The notes beneath the pieces were generated by a model. The model worked only from the letters and a program-made list of their open reading frames with translations. It did not search any database and was not told the origin of the DNA. Position numbers and translations under genes: made by a program. Positions 21,573-34,411 of a stretch of 64,000 nucleotides of DNA are shown piece after piece. Location of the stretch: NCBI GenBank assembly GCA_033964015.1, contig CM066916.1, positions 15,540,501 to 15,604,500 of the forward strand, in the 5' to 3' direction. Source of the stretch: Scolanthus callimorphus. Its lineage: Eukaryota; Cnidaria; Anthozoa; Actiniaria; Edwardsiidae. Position 1 is the stretch's first letter. The number at the start of each line of letters is the position of its first letter.

Positions 21573-21739
21573 TCCGCCATTAAAGAAAGGCTGCGGGAAT
21601 CGGGCCGCCTTTTTGACCTTCAAATTTCTTTTCATAACAAGATACGAAAACGGAAAGGATATATACGAGTTATTTATGGGTTGCTGAATGGAAAGAGCAT
21701 ATAATTTGAGAGCAATAGAACATAGAATCAAATAGATTG

Positions 21740-21949
21740 CACTTCATTCCAAGATGGCGGCATCGCTGGGACGGCATGGCATGTGGTTTTGTGGACTTTG
21801 TAAGCATTTTACTTTTGGTTGACATGGATCTCAGACTTGAAAAGCCTGTTTATGAACCGCTACGTCAAGGGAAGGAGCTACTTGTGATCTGATGCCGAAA
21901 TAACAGCATTAAACACTGGCGTACTCGCTGCAAACGATCGCAGTCGAAG
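21740..21949 (+). other. Possible transcript start region and first exon
   Basis: CCAAGATGGCGGCATC at 21,750 matches the YY1-type initiator motif often seen at animal promoters. Downstream, GTAAGTATT at 21,949 is a consensus splice donor. The ATG in the motif opens only 22 codons. These are the only hints of a transcription unit ahead of the 5-kb minisatellite. Confidence 0.3.
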
Positions 21950-22375
21950 TAAGTATTCTTATACGCTTGGAGTTTGTGGTTTCTTGTTCACGTCATCAGT
22001 TATTTTAACTCAATTTAAGCTATTGCGATTTCATTTTGTTCATTTTAACTATTGACTTAGCACCAAGATACAGTAAAACTGCTTTGACAATATTTATAAT
22101 GTACACAATAAAGGTGTTTATTTAGTTCGCTTTGATTTTAGATGTGTGTGTTCACAGCAGGAAACAAGTGCAAGATAATGCCAACCAAGATAATTCCTCT
22201 TGGCATCCTTTGAAATGGACCACATGAACATGAACACAAGTACAGGTACTGTAAGCTGTTGGCATTGCTTTTGTCTTTTCAATCTTGTAGAATACTTTGT
22301 GTGTATATTCAAGTGCAAGCAAACTTAAACAGTCATGAAGAAACATTATAGAAAGGTTATATCCATTAACACCAT

Positions 22376-25300
22376 GTCTGTCTACTGCGGGTATGTCTGT
22401 TGTGTCAGCTATGCCAGTCATGCCTGTTACATCTGTCTACACCAGTCATGTGTTATCTGTCTACACCGGTCATGTCTTTATATCTGTCTACACCGGTCAT
22501 GTCTTTATATCTGTCTACACCGGTCATGTCGTTATATTATCTGTCTACACCGGTCATGTCTTTATATCTGTCTACACTGGTCATGTCTTTATATCTGTCT
22601 ACACTGGTCATGTCTTTATATCTGTCTACACTGGTCATGTCTTTATATCTGTCTACACTGGTCATGTCTTTATATCTGTCTACACTGGTCATGTCTTTAT
22701 TCCCTGTCTACACCACTCATGTCTTTATATCTGTCTACACTGGTCATGTCTTTATATCTGTCTACACTGGTCATGTCTTTATATCTGTCTACACTGGTCA
22801 TGTCTTTATATCTGTCTACACTGGTCATGTCTTTATATCTGTCTACACTGCTCATGTCTTTATATCTGTCTACTCTGGTCATGTCTTTATATCTTTCTCC
22901 CCAGGTCATGTCTTTATATCTGTCTACACCGGTCATGTATTTATGTCTGTCTACTCCGGTCATGTCTTTATGTCGGTCTACACGGTCATGTCTTTATATC
23001 TGTCTACACCGGTCATGTCTTTATATCGGTCATGTCTTTATATCTGTCTACACTGGTCATGTCTTTATATCGGTCATGTCTTTATATCTGTCTACACTGG
23101 TCATGTCTTTATATCTGTCTACTCTGGTCATGTCTTTATATCTTTCTACACCGGTCATGTCTTTATATCTGTCTACACCGGTCATGTATTTATGTCTGTC
23201 TTATACTCCGGTCATGTCTTTATGTCGGTCTACACCGGTCATGTCTTTATGTCGGTCTACACTGGTCATGTCTTTATATCTGTCTACACGGTCATGTCTT
23301 TATATCGGTCATGTCTTTATATCGGTCATGTCTTTATATCTGTTTACACTGGTCATGTCTTTATATCGGTCATGTCTTTATATCTGTCTACACTGGTCAT
23401 GTCTTTATATCTGTCTACACCGGTCATGTCTTTATATCTGTCTACACTGGTCATGTCTTTATATCTGTCTACACTGGTCATGTCTTTATATCTTTCTACA
23501 CCGGTCATGTCTTTATCATCTGTCTACACTGGTCATGTCTTTATTCCCTGTCTACACCACTCATGTCTTTAATATTATATCTGTCTGCACCGCTCATGTC
23601 TTTATATCTGTCTACTCTGGTCATGTCTTTATATCTTTCTACACCGGTCATGTCTTTATATCTGTCTACACTGGTCATGTCTTTATATCGGTCATGTCTT
23701 TATATCTGTCTACACTGGTCATGCTTGTTGTGTGTCTACACTGGTTATGTCTGTTATATTTGTCTACGCCGGCCATGTCTTTACTATATCTGTCTACGTA
23801 CGCTGGTCGTGTCTTTAATCTGTCTACACTGGTTATGTCTTTGTATCTGTCTACACCGGTCATGTCTGTTATATCTGTCTACACTGGTCATGTCGTTATG
23901 TAGGTCATGTCTTTATATCTGTCTACACTGGTCATGTGTTCAGTACATGTACGTACTTGTCTACACGGTCATGTCTTTATATTCTGTCTACACCGGTCAT
24001 GTCTTTATATCTGTCTACACTAGTCATGTCTTTATATCTGTCTACACCACTCATGTCTATAATCTGTCTACACCGGTCATGTCTTTATATCTGTCTACAC
24101 TGGTCATGTCTTTAATAATATCTGTCTACACTGCTCATGTCTTTATATCTGTCTACTCTGGTCATGTCTTTATATCTTTCTACACCGGTCATGTCTTTAT
24201 CATCTGTCTACACCGGTCATGTCTTTATATCTGTCTACATCGGTCTTGTGTGTTATATCTGTCTTCACCGGTCATGTCTGATCTGTCTACACCAGTCATG
24301 TCTTTATATCTGTCTACACTGGTCATGTCTTTATATCTTTCTAAACCGGTCATGTCTTTATCATCTGTCTACACCGGTCATGTCTTTATATCTGTCTACA
24401 CCGGTCATGTCTTTATATCTGTCTACACCGGCCATGTCTTCATATCTGTCTACACTGGTCATGTCTTTATATCTCTCTACACTGCTCATGTCTTTTTATC
24501 TGTCTACACTGATCATGTCTACATCGGCCATGTGTGTTATATCTGTCTTCACCGGTCATGTCTGATCTGTCTACACCGGTCATGTCTTTATATCTATCTA
24601 CTCTGGTCATGTCTTTATATCTTTCTACACCGGTCATGTCTTTATCATCTGTCTACACCGTTCATGTCTTTATATCTGTCTACATCGGTCATGTGTGTTA
24701 AATCTGTCTTCACTGGTCATGTGTGATCTGTCTACACCGGCCATGGCTTCATATCTGTCTACACTGGTCATGTCTTTATATCTCTCTACACTGCTCATGT
24801 CTACATCGGCCATGTGTGTTATATCTGTCTTCACCGGTCATGTCTGATCTGTCTACACCGGTCATGTCTTTATATCTATCTACTCTGGTCATGTCATGTC
24901 TTTATATCTCTCTACACTGCTCATGTCTTTTTATCTGTCTACACTGATCATGTCTTTATATTTGTCTACATGTTCATGTCTTTATATCTGACTACACCAC
25001 TCATGTCTTTATATCTGTCTACACTGGTCATGTCTTTATATCTTTCTAAACCGGTCATGTCTTTATCATCTGTCTACACCGGTCATGTCTTTATGTCTGT
25101 CTACATCGGTCATGTGTGTTATATCTGTCTTCACCGGTCATGTCTGATCTGTCTACACGGTCATGTCTTTATATCTGTCTACTCTGGTCATGTCTTTATA
25201 TCTGTCTACAACGGTCATGTCTTTATCATCTGTCTACACCGGTCATGTCTTTATATCTGTCTACATCGGTCATGTGTGTTAAATCTGTCTTCACCGGTCA

Positions 25301-27430
25301 TGTCTGATCTGTCTACACCGGTCATGTCTTCATATCTGTCTACACCGGTCATGTCTTCATATCTGTCTACACCGGTCATGTCTTCATATCTGTCTACACT
25401 GGTCATGTCTTTATATCTCTCTACACTGCTGATGTCTTTTTATCTGTCTACACTGATCATGTCTTTATATTTGTCTACATGTTCATGTCTTTATATCTGA
25501 CTACACCGCTCATGTCTTTATATCTGTCTACACTGGTATGCCTGTTATGTGTCAACACTGGTTATGTCTGTTATATTTGTCTACACCGGCCACGTCTTTA
25601 TATATCTGTCTACATACGCTGGTCATGTCTTTAATCTGTCTACACCGGTTATGTCTTTGTATTTGTCTACACCGGTCATGTCTTTATATCGGTCATGTCT
25701 TTATATGTATATCTGTCTACACTGGTCATGTCTTTATATCTCTCTACACCGGTCATGTCTTTATATCTGTCTACACCGGTCATGTCTTTATATCTGTCTA
25801 CACCAGTCATGCCTTTATCTGTCTACACCACTCATGTCTTTATATCTGTCTACACCAGTCATGTCTTTATATCTGTCTACACCGGACATGTCTTTATATC
25901 TGTCTACACCAGTCATGCCTTTATCTGTCTACACCACTCATGTCTTTATATCTGTCTACACCAGTCATGTCTTTATATCTGTCTACACCAGTCATGTCTT
26001 TATATTCTGTCTACACTGGTCATGTCTTCATATCTGTCCATGCTGCACATGTCTTTATATCCGTCTACACTAGTCATGTCTTTATATCTGTCTACACCAC
26101 ACATGTCTATAATCTGTCTACACTGGTCATGTCTATATCTTTCTACACCGGTCATGTCTTTATATCTGTCTAAACAGTCACGTCTTTATATTATCTGTCT
26201 ACACGGTCATGTCTTCATATCTGTCTACACTCTTCATGTCTTTATATCTGTCTACACCAGTCATGTCTTTATATCTGTCTACACCGGTCATGTCTTTATA
26301 TCTGTCTACACCGGTCATGTCTTTACATGTATATCTGTCTACACTGGTCATGTCTTTATATCTGTCTACACCAGTCATTTTATATCTGTCTACACCAGTC
26401 ATGTCTTTATATCTGTCTACACCGGTCATGTCTGTTATATCTGTCTACACCGGTCATGTCTTTATGTCGGTCTACACTGGTCATGTCTTTATATCTGTCT
26501 ACACCACTCATGTCTTTATATCTGTCTACACTGGTCATGTCATTATATTATCTGTCTACACAGGTCATGTCTTTACATGTATATCTGTCTACACAGGTCA
26601 TGTCTTTACATGTATATCTGTCTACACCAGTCATTTTATATCTGTCTACACCAGTCATGTCTTATATCTGTCTACACCGGTCATGTCTTTATATCTGTCT
26701 ACACCAGTCATTTTATATCTGTCTACACCAGTCATGTCTTTATATCTGTCTACACCGGTCATGTCTTTATATCTGTCTACACTGGTCATGTCTTCATATC
26801 TGTCTACACCGGTCATGTCTTTATATCTGTCTACACCGGTCATGTCTTTATATCTGTCTACACTGGTCATGTCTTTATATCTGTCTACACTGGTCATGTC
26901 TTTATATCTGTCTACACCGGTCATGTCTTTATATCTGTCTACACCGGTCATGTCTGTTATATCTGTCTACACCGGTCATGTCTTTATGTCGGTCTACACT
27001 GGTCATGTCTTCATATCTGTCTACACCGGTCATGTCTTTATATCTGTCTACACTGGTCATGTCTTTATATCTGTCTACACGGTCATGTCTTTATATCTGT
27101 CTACACCGGTCATGTCTGTTATATCTGTCTACACCGGTCATGTCTTTATGTCGGTCTACACTGGTCATGTCTTTATATCTGTCTACACCGGTCATGTCGT
27201 TATATTATCTGTCTACACTGGTCATGTCTTTTCATGTATATCTGTCTACTCTGGTCATGTCTTTATATCTTTCTACACCGGTCATGTCTTTATATCTGTC
27301 TACACCGGTCATGTCTTTATATCTGTCTACATCGGTCATGTCTTAATATCTGTCTACACTGGTCATGTCTTGATATCTGTCTGCACCAGTAATGTCTCCT
27401 ACATCTGTCTATACTGGTGTCATGTCTGCC
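22376..27430. repeat. 5-kb minisatellite array, 27-bp unit
   Basis: About 185 units with consensus TCTTTATATCTGTC plus TACACCGGTCATG. The unit is nine codons long and stop-free in several frames, which produces long artificial frames on both strands. Units vary mainly at the GGT position (CGG, TGG, CAG, CAC, CGC). Shortened units that lack the TCTGTCTACA part occur in patches, and composite blocks recur around 24,130-25,540. Confidence 0.98.
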
Positions 27431-27528
27431 ATTGTAATTGATACATTTCAACAATACATAAAATCTGTCTGGTACTATGTTAATGGGTTTCTTGTAATAG
27501 AATTTAGTCTACTCGTTCTGGTTTTCAG

Positions 27529-27960
27529 AGACTATTACTCAACTCAGCTCAGTACTACAACAAGCCTATAGTCGAAACGTCCTTAAAGTACAATATTCAT
27601 AACCGCTGATGCTGTTCGCGATAAACCTTCTCTATGATGTATTTGGTAAATTTCTTTTACAGGAAGATCATGAGGTTGACGGTCCTTAAAAAATGGCTGT
27701 GAAGAGAACACCACCAAGTATTGTGGCTACACAAATGTCAGTTGCAGAACATGGCTGTCGTACTTGAGTGGAAGCAAAAGAAGTATCATTTGTTAGAATG
27801 CACATTAACCATTAATTACTAGGCTGTGACTGAACAGTGGGACGTTTTTTTTTTTCTTTCCAGTTCTGGAAGTTAATGTGTGAGGCCGTTCGTGTTTGTT
27901 CAAAGCTGTCAACAATGGTCAAATTCTGATGAATGGACGAATAAAAATGCCTTCAGTTTG
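27529..27960 (+). other. Possible terminal exon(s) with polyadenylation signal
   Basis: Three pyrimidine-tract acceptors (ending at 27,528, 27,662 and 27,863) precede an AATAAA at 27,940-27,945. No protein homology is visible. Together with the donor at 21,949 this could be a noncoding transcript spanning the minisatellite, but the first acceptor resembles repeat sequence at 34,040. Confidence 0.25.
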
Positions 27961-28156
27961 GTAAAATTTGATTGAGAGTGGTTCTTGAAAAACCTCTGTC
28001 AGGAAAACGGCTCGGGCTATTTCGGGAAAAAATGAAAACACCCGTGAAAATATTATCCCAAATTTACTCGGCTGAATGTTATTACGAATACCAATTTCTA
28101 GCAAGTTGTATTGCGAAACTACTTTGCATTAAAAATGGATACACACTTTCTTAGAA

Positions 28157-29443
28157 TGGGCAATTCCAGAAAATAAAGGTACCCCCCCACGGGCGGCACT
28201 AGTTTTTGACCCCCCCATGCATCCAGAATTTCCAAAATGGTTTACCCCCCCGTGCATATAGAATTCCGGGTAGGTTAAACCCCCCTCCCCTTCAGAAATT
28301 TCAACTTTTACCCCCCTCCCCTCCGGAATCCAAATAATCACCACCTTGTTTATTATTGCGAGAAAAAGTAAAAATTTGCGAGGGAAACGTGCGGAGAAAA
28401 AGGCAAAAGTTGCGGGGGTTGTTGCGGGAATTTATTAAATTTGCAAAGTAAAGAAAACACAAAAAGCGCATAATCTTGTTTCAGAATATTAATACAGAGC
28501 ATGATAGTTTGATTTTGAAGAAAAAAATACCACCGGCATTCACAACATCCACTGAATATGAGCTCTAAATTTTTAGCGTGTTTAACTAGTAGCTAACTGG
28601 CTATTTTGTAAGATTTGAATTGTAGGGGCAATATTATCACGGAAAAAGTTGAGACTTTCGCCATTCGATCGTGAAATGGGGGAATAGACATTTCAAATGA
28701 AGTGTGGAAGCTATTTACTTGCAACACACATTTTCAAATCGCTTTCTAAAACAATATAACCAATAGGAAAACACATTAGAATGAGCTAGACCAAGCTTGA
28801 AAAGCCTAGTTGTTACTTTTTGCGGATCTTCGAATATTTGAGGCTTAGGAAAAACCCATATAGAAACTCTAAAAAGGAGTAAAAGAAAAACATGTTATTC
28901 AACATGCATAGTACATGTACCATTTTTGAGAAACGTTTATTAAACTATACCGTGTTGTTCCGGGATTTCATTAGATATGTTAGGGAAAGTTGCGGCGGGT
29001 TTTGGTGAAAGTTGCGCGTCCATGCAAGCTCAACTTATCCCGTATCGCCAACATCCTTTATATTAATTTCAATGTGTGATTGTACAAAGTTGAACCTGCT
29101 GCGTGATTGAACTAACAGTCGAAATCAGTACAAAATTATGGAGATTTTGTCTTAGAGGGGACAAGTATGAATTGGCAAGCATTCTCTATCTATCGAATGG
29201 CGGCGAAGACTGTTTTTCCGCGCGTGAAATGACGTTATTTTCTTTCTGAAAAACGCTATTTTAGCTAAAAAACACGCGAATTCCTTCAGAAGTTGGGCAT
29301 CTTCAGACCCCCCTTGTGACAAGAAATCCAGCTCCGAAAACCCCCCTTGCAATCAGAATTCCGAGCTCTTAAACCCCCCATGCCTTCGGAATTTCCAAAT
29401 GCCGCCCGTGGGGGGGGGGTACCTTATTTTCTGGAATTGCCCA
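28157..29443. mobile_element. 1.29-kb element with inverted ends TGGGCAATTCCAGAAAATAA
   Basis: The left end TGGGCAATTCCAGAAAATAA, followed by GGTACCCCCCCACGGGCGGC, is mirrored at 29,390-29,443. C-rich ACCCCCC blocks occur near both ends. No transposase frame is seen. Confidence 0.85.
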
Positions 29444-29512
29444 ATTGAATACAATCATATTTTGCTATGCTTTACCCTTTTTGTCAAGAACTGTATATGT
29501 AATCAATGTACT

Positions 29513-29959
29513 TTAAGCCGGAGAAATACGAGGCACAAAATCCCTCAACTTGTCGCGCAACATTGCGCGTTGCAAGTTGATAATCGATGTTGCGCGTTTT
29601 TCATCTCGCGCCACAACTTGTCGCGCAACAAAAACATTTGTTGCAGGTTGTGAAAACTTGTTGCGCGAAGTAGAGCGCGGGTCTACTTTGAGGCACATTC
29701 TGGCTTTGTTGCTCGTTTTTCATCAAACACACAACTTGTCGCGCAACATTTTGCCTACAATTAAAGTTGATTAGTCAATAGAAATGAGGTGCTAAGGGGC
29801 CAAATCCGCCTTGGGCTCGCATGTGTGATCATCAAAACAAAATGTTGCGCGACAAGTTGTGAATTTGATGAAAAACGAGCAACAAACATTATACTTGCAA
29901 CGCAGCAATGTTGCGCGACAAGTTGAGGGATTTTGTGCCTCGTATTTCCCCGGCTTTAA
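29513..29959. mobile_element. Foldback MITE with TTAA ends (GCCGGGGAAATACGAGG), copy 1
   Basis: The terminal inverted repeat TTAAGCCGGAGAAATACGAG continues into CACAAAATCCCTCAACTTGT. CAACTTGTCGCGCAACA and its complement recur inside. TTAA flanks both ends. A second copy lies at 44,048-44,500. Confidence 0.9.
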
Positions 29960-30279
29960 CATTAACCAAAAACTGTAAGTTTTTTAAGACTGACGAATTG
30001 CAAATGTAGGTTTTCAAGATAAAGTTATGAGGCATACACCTATTTCAATTGTTGCTCCTGAAACCGTGCATCATAGTTGGAAATGATACCCTGTACTTCG
30101 TACCTAAATCGCAGTAGTTCATGTCAAATTATGTCTCAAAGAAGTAAACAAAATGCTATTTAGAATTATAATACATTTCCAGCAGTAACGGTATCCACTT
30201 TGGAATACAGAGTTTTTATGATGGCCCAATTCTTTATTGGAGCAATTGACGCGCGTGATACATGTTCAAATAGCGCTTC

Positions 30280-30637
30280 TTAGGCCTGGGGCATACGTCG
30301 AATTAGGGTCGCGTCGATTACATTTGTTTCAAAAGATACCGGCTCATTACTACTCTGATTCCAGAGTCTCGAGCGTGCGTATCGAAATTTACGCACGCTC
30401 GAGACTCTGGCACCAGGGTAGCTCATTACACTTTCAAATAACAAATTATCTATTGTTTTGAATATATTCGACGCGACTCTAAGGCCTACGGCAAACGCCG
30501 AACTTCAGCCGCTCTTCTTCTCTCAAACTTTGCCTCTTTCAAAGGATGCCGATTCATTATACTTTATAATCAAGAAATTGTTTTGTATTGGAACGGCGCG
30601 AGTCTGGCACGGCGTTTGCCATAAGCCTAGAGTACTA
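30280..30637. repeat. Two adjoining MITE-like repeats (TTAGGCCT / CTAAGGCCTACGG)
   Basis: The first part begins TTAGGCCTGGGGCATACG and has an internal perfect hairpin around ACGCACGCTCGAGACTC. The second, 30,480-30,632, has CTAAGGCCTACGGCAAACGC and its complement at its ends. The family is related to 48,394-48,637. Confidence 0.65.
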
Positions 30638-31008
30638 GGCTAAATGGCTGAGCCAGGAAATCATCCAGAAACTACTGGACTCTATCAGCCCTAGAGGCGT
30701 ATCTTCATTTGCGCCATTTTTATTTTTAGTTCCAAAAAAAATCTCAAGTTTAAATTAATGTTTTTTCTTCTTCAAAAATTTTCATGATTTATTAATTGAA
30801 TTCGATACGAGTAAAACGCGGCGTTTGCCCCTTGCTCGCACAACAGTCGTATTATCCGAGTCCAACTAATTTGCAACAAACGTCGCATTATACATGTACC
30901 TATTTCAGGGTAAATAGGTTCGACTGGCCCAAGGTACTAACGTACCAACACCTAGGGCAAGGTACAGCCCTTTTGCCTTGAACGTATTGGCACGCTAGTA
31001 ACTTAGTA

Positions 31009-31204
31009 CACATGAAAAACAACAACAACCAAACGCTATGATTTATGTTAAACGCCGTGGAGAAATAGTGTTTTGCTGACATTTCGAGCGTTATAGCCTT
31101 TCGTCGGAGAAAAGAGGAAGGGCTAACGCTCGAAACGTCAGCAAAACACTATTTCTCCACGGCGTTTAACATAAATCTCAACCTTTGGTTGTTGTTGTTC
31201 ATGT
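31009..31204. repeat. 196-bp near-perfect palindrome
   Basis: The arms share AACGCCGTGGAGAAATAGTG and GTTTTGCTGAC, extended by ACAACAACAACC at the outer edge. The core contains GCTAACGCTCGAAACGTCAG, a motif that I recall from Penelope-like element termini. It sits just before the 61-bp satellite. Confidence 0.85.
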
Positions 31205-31232
31205 TTACGTCCCCGCCGACGCAGAGCACGGT

Positions 31233-33235
31233 TTACCTAAGGCAAGGTAGCGGGGTAAGGTTCGATAACCAGTACTAAGTTACTAGCGTACCAATACCTA
31301 AGGCAAGGTAGCGGGGTAAGGTGCGATAACCAGTACTAAGTTACTAGCGTACAATCCGGAATACAAGATCTGCTTGGATTACTTTACATGGGGCGACACT
31401 AGCGTACCAATACCTAAGGCAAGGTAGCGGGGTAAGGTGCGATAACCAGTACTATACCTAAGGCAAAGTAGCGGGGTAAGGTGCGATAACCAGTACTAAG
31501 TTCCAATACCTAAGGCAGGGTAGCGGGGTAAGGTACGATGACGTGTACTAAGTTACTAGTGTACCAATACCTAGGCCAAGGTAGCGGGGTAAGGTGCGAT
31601 AACCAGTACTAAGTTACTAGCGTACGAATACCTAGGGCAAGTTAGCGGGGTAAGGTGCGATAACCAGTACTAAGTCACTAGCGTACCAATACCTAGGGCA
31701 AGGTAGCGGGGTAAGGTGCGATAACCAGTACTAAGTTACTAGCGTACCAATACCTAGGGCAAGGTAGCGGGGTAAGGTGCGATAACCAGTACTAAGTTAC
31801 TAGCGTACCAATACCTAGGGCAAGTTAGCGGGGTAAGGTGCGATAACGAGTACTAAGTTACTAGCGTACCAATACCTAAGGCAAGGTAGCGGGGTAAGGT
31901 GCGATAACCAGTACTAAGTTACTAGCGTACCAATACCTAGGGCAAGGTAGCGGGGTAAGGTGCGATAACCAGTACTAAGTTACTAGCGTACCAATACCTA
32001 GGGCAAGGTAGCGGGGTAAGGTGCGATAACCAGTACTAAGTTACTAGTGTACCAATACCTAGGGCAAGGTAGCGGGGTAAGGTGCGATAACCAGTACTAA
32101 GTTACTAGTGTACCAATACCTAGGGCAATATAGCGGGGTAAGGTGCGATATCCAGTACTAAGTTACTAGCGTACCAATACCTAGGGCAATATAGCGGGGT
32201 AAGGTGCGATAACCAGTACTAAGTTACTAGCGTACCAATACCTAGGGCAATATAGCGGGGTAAGGTGCGATAACCAGTACTAAGTTACTAGCGTACAAAT
32301 ACCAGGGCAAGGTAGCGGGGTAAGGTGCGATAACCAGTACTAAGTTACTAGCGTACGAATACCTAGGGCAAGGTAGCGGGGTAAGGTGCGATAACCAGTA
32401 CTAAGTTACTAGCGTACCAATACCTAGGGCAAGGTAGCGGGGTAAGGTGCGATAACCAGTACTAAGTTACTAGCGTACCAATACCTAGGGCAAGGTAGCG
32501 GGGTAGGGTACGATGACTAGTACTAAGTTATTAGCGTATCAACACCTGGGGCAAGGTAGCGGGGTAAGGTGCGATAACCAGTACTAAGTTACTAGCGTAC
32601 AAATACCTAGGGCAAGGTAGCGGGGTAAGGTGCGATAACCAGTACTAAGTTACTAGCGTACGAATACCTAGGGCAAGGTAGCGGGGTAAGGTGCGATAAC
32701 CAGTACTAAGTTACTAGCGTACCAATACCTAGGGCAAGGTAGCGGGGTAAGGTGCGATAACCAGTACTAAGTTACTAGCGTACCAATACCTAGGGCAAGT
32801 TAGCGGGGTAAGGTGCGATAACCAGTAACTTAGCTAGTAACTTAGTAGTTACTAGCGTACCAATACCTAGGGCAAGGTAGCGGGGTAAGGTGCGATAACC
32901 AGTACTAAGTTGGCAAGGTAGCGGGGTAAGGTGCGATAACCAGTACTAAGTTACTAGCGTACCAATACCTAGGGCAAGGTAGCGGGGTAAGGTGCGTTAA
33001 CCAGTACTAAGTTACTAGCGTACCAATACCTAAGGCAAGGTAGCGGGGTAAGGTGCGATAACCAGTACTAAGTTACTAGCGTAGCAATACCTAGGGCAAG
33101 GTAGCGGGGTAAGGTGCGATAACCAGTACTAAGTTACTAGCGTACCAATACCTAGGGCAAGGTAGCGGGGTAGGGTACGATGACTAGTACTAAGTTATTA
33201 GCGTATCAACACCTAGGCAAGGTAGCGGGTATTGG
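31233..33235. repeat. Satellite array, 61-bp unit
   Basis: About 33 units of the type GGCAAGGTAGCGGGGTAAGG, then TGCGATAACCAGTACTAAGT, then TACTAGCGTACCAATACCTA plus G. Some units are truncated. Partial units in inverted orientation flank the array at 30,987 and 33,226-33,320. Confidence 0.97.
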
Positions 33236-33716
33236 CAAGGAATTCGTACGCTAGTAATTTAGTACTGGACATCGCTCCCCATCCCGATACCTTCCACCAG
33301 GTATTGGTACGCTAGTTCTAGTCATCATTCCCTACTCTTGTCGGGCTCCAATAGTAATATGACCATCGTGATGTCTAGTTCAAAGGTCAAATTTAAGGTC
33401 AGTTTCACTAAAATATTATAATGTCGTCACCGAATTGTAAAGCGTTCGCTATGGGTACCAAACTTCTGTTCGGATATTAGGTATCTCTAGTGGGCATATA
33501 TCGAAAATTCGAGTTAGTTTTTTGCTGTTATTTAGATGGTTGTGTCAGATGGTTGCTCGCCTCAAATTAACGCTGCACTGAATCGCAAATCGATCGTAAA
33601 TAGAATGCTAGATATCTGTCTTGATAAAATTAAGTGTTGAGATTGCCTGTGAATTTGGTTGGGAAGTCACGCCGAGCAAGTGTCTATAGTTGGGCGATTT
33701 TACCTTTGTCAGCAGT

Positions 33717-34411
33717 GGGCCGTTTCTGGCGAAACGCCCGAGAATTCTCGGGCCCGAAAAGTTTGTTTTGAAATTTAAATAGATTGATCCCCAAGTTTTT
33801 TGCCTTCTTTTCTACCTTGATGATTTATATGGTCTACAACTTCCTTATCCGTGATTAGTAGAAACCTTCTCGCATACTATCACGAATCCTTCAATCTGAT
33901 TGGCTACGCTAACTCACTATCTATCACGTAATAGATAGTGAGTAGCGAAATCGCTAGCGTAAAACTCTTTAAAACCATTGAAATAAATACGTTTAAGCAA
34001 CAAATCGAAGGTAGTATGCTAGTGGGTTTCTACTAAACAATCAGACTACTCGTTCTCGTTTTCTTTGAGTCAAATAGCCAACTCGGCGCTACGCGCTTCG
34101 TTAACTATCTTTTGACTCACAGAAAACTCGAACTCGTACTCTAATTGTTAAATATGTATACTGTTTACGTCTCAAAAAAGAAATTTTCGATTTCATTCAA
34201 ACCCTCAAATCGAAGAAAAATCACCCGAGAAGTCTCGGGAGGTCAGTTGCTCCCGAAAACGTTCCATTGTTTTTCACCAGAGTTTTTCGGGTGCTCGAAA
34301 AGTTCGGTTTAAACTAACGTAATTCTATAAATATTATAGAATAGCAATAACTACGAAAATGGGGTTATAGATTCAAAACAAAGTTCTCGGGCGTTTCGAG
34401 AAACGGGCGCC
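33717..34411. mobile_element. 695-bp inverted-repeat element (GAAACGCCCGAGAA ends)
   Basis: The left end has CGTTTCTGGCGAAACGCCCG and the right end the complementary CGGGCGTTTCGAGAAACGGG. A second inverted pair (TAGTAGAAACC and GGTTTCTACTA type) is nested at about 33,858-34,037. Confidence 0.75.

Noticed and set aside
22335..27441. Very long open frames (up to 777 codons) with nine-residue repeats
   Set aside because: They are products of the 27-bp minisatellite in all three plus frames, with no start context or splice logic; kept only as a translation question.
31233..33235. Repeat array considered as CRISPR-like
   Set aside because: Units are contiguous 61-bp direct repeats without unique spacers and no cas genes occur; the DNA is animal.
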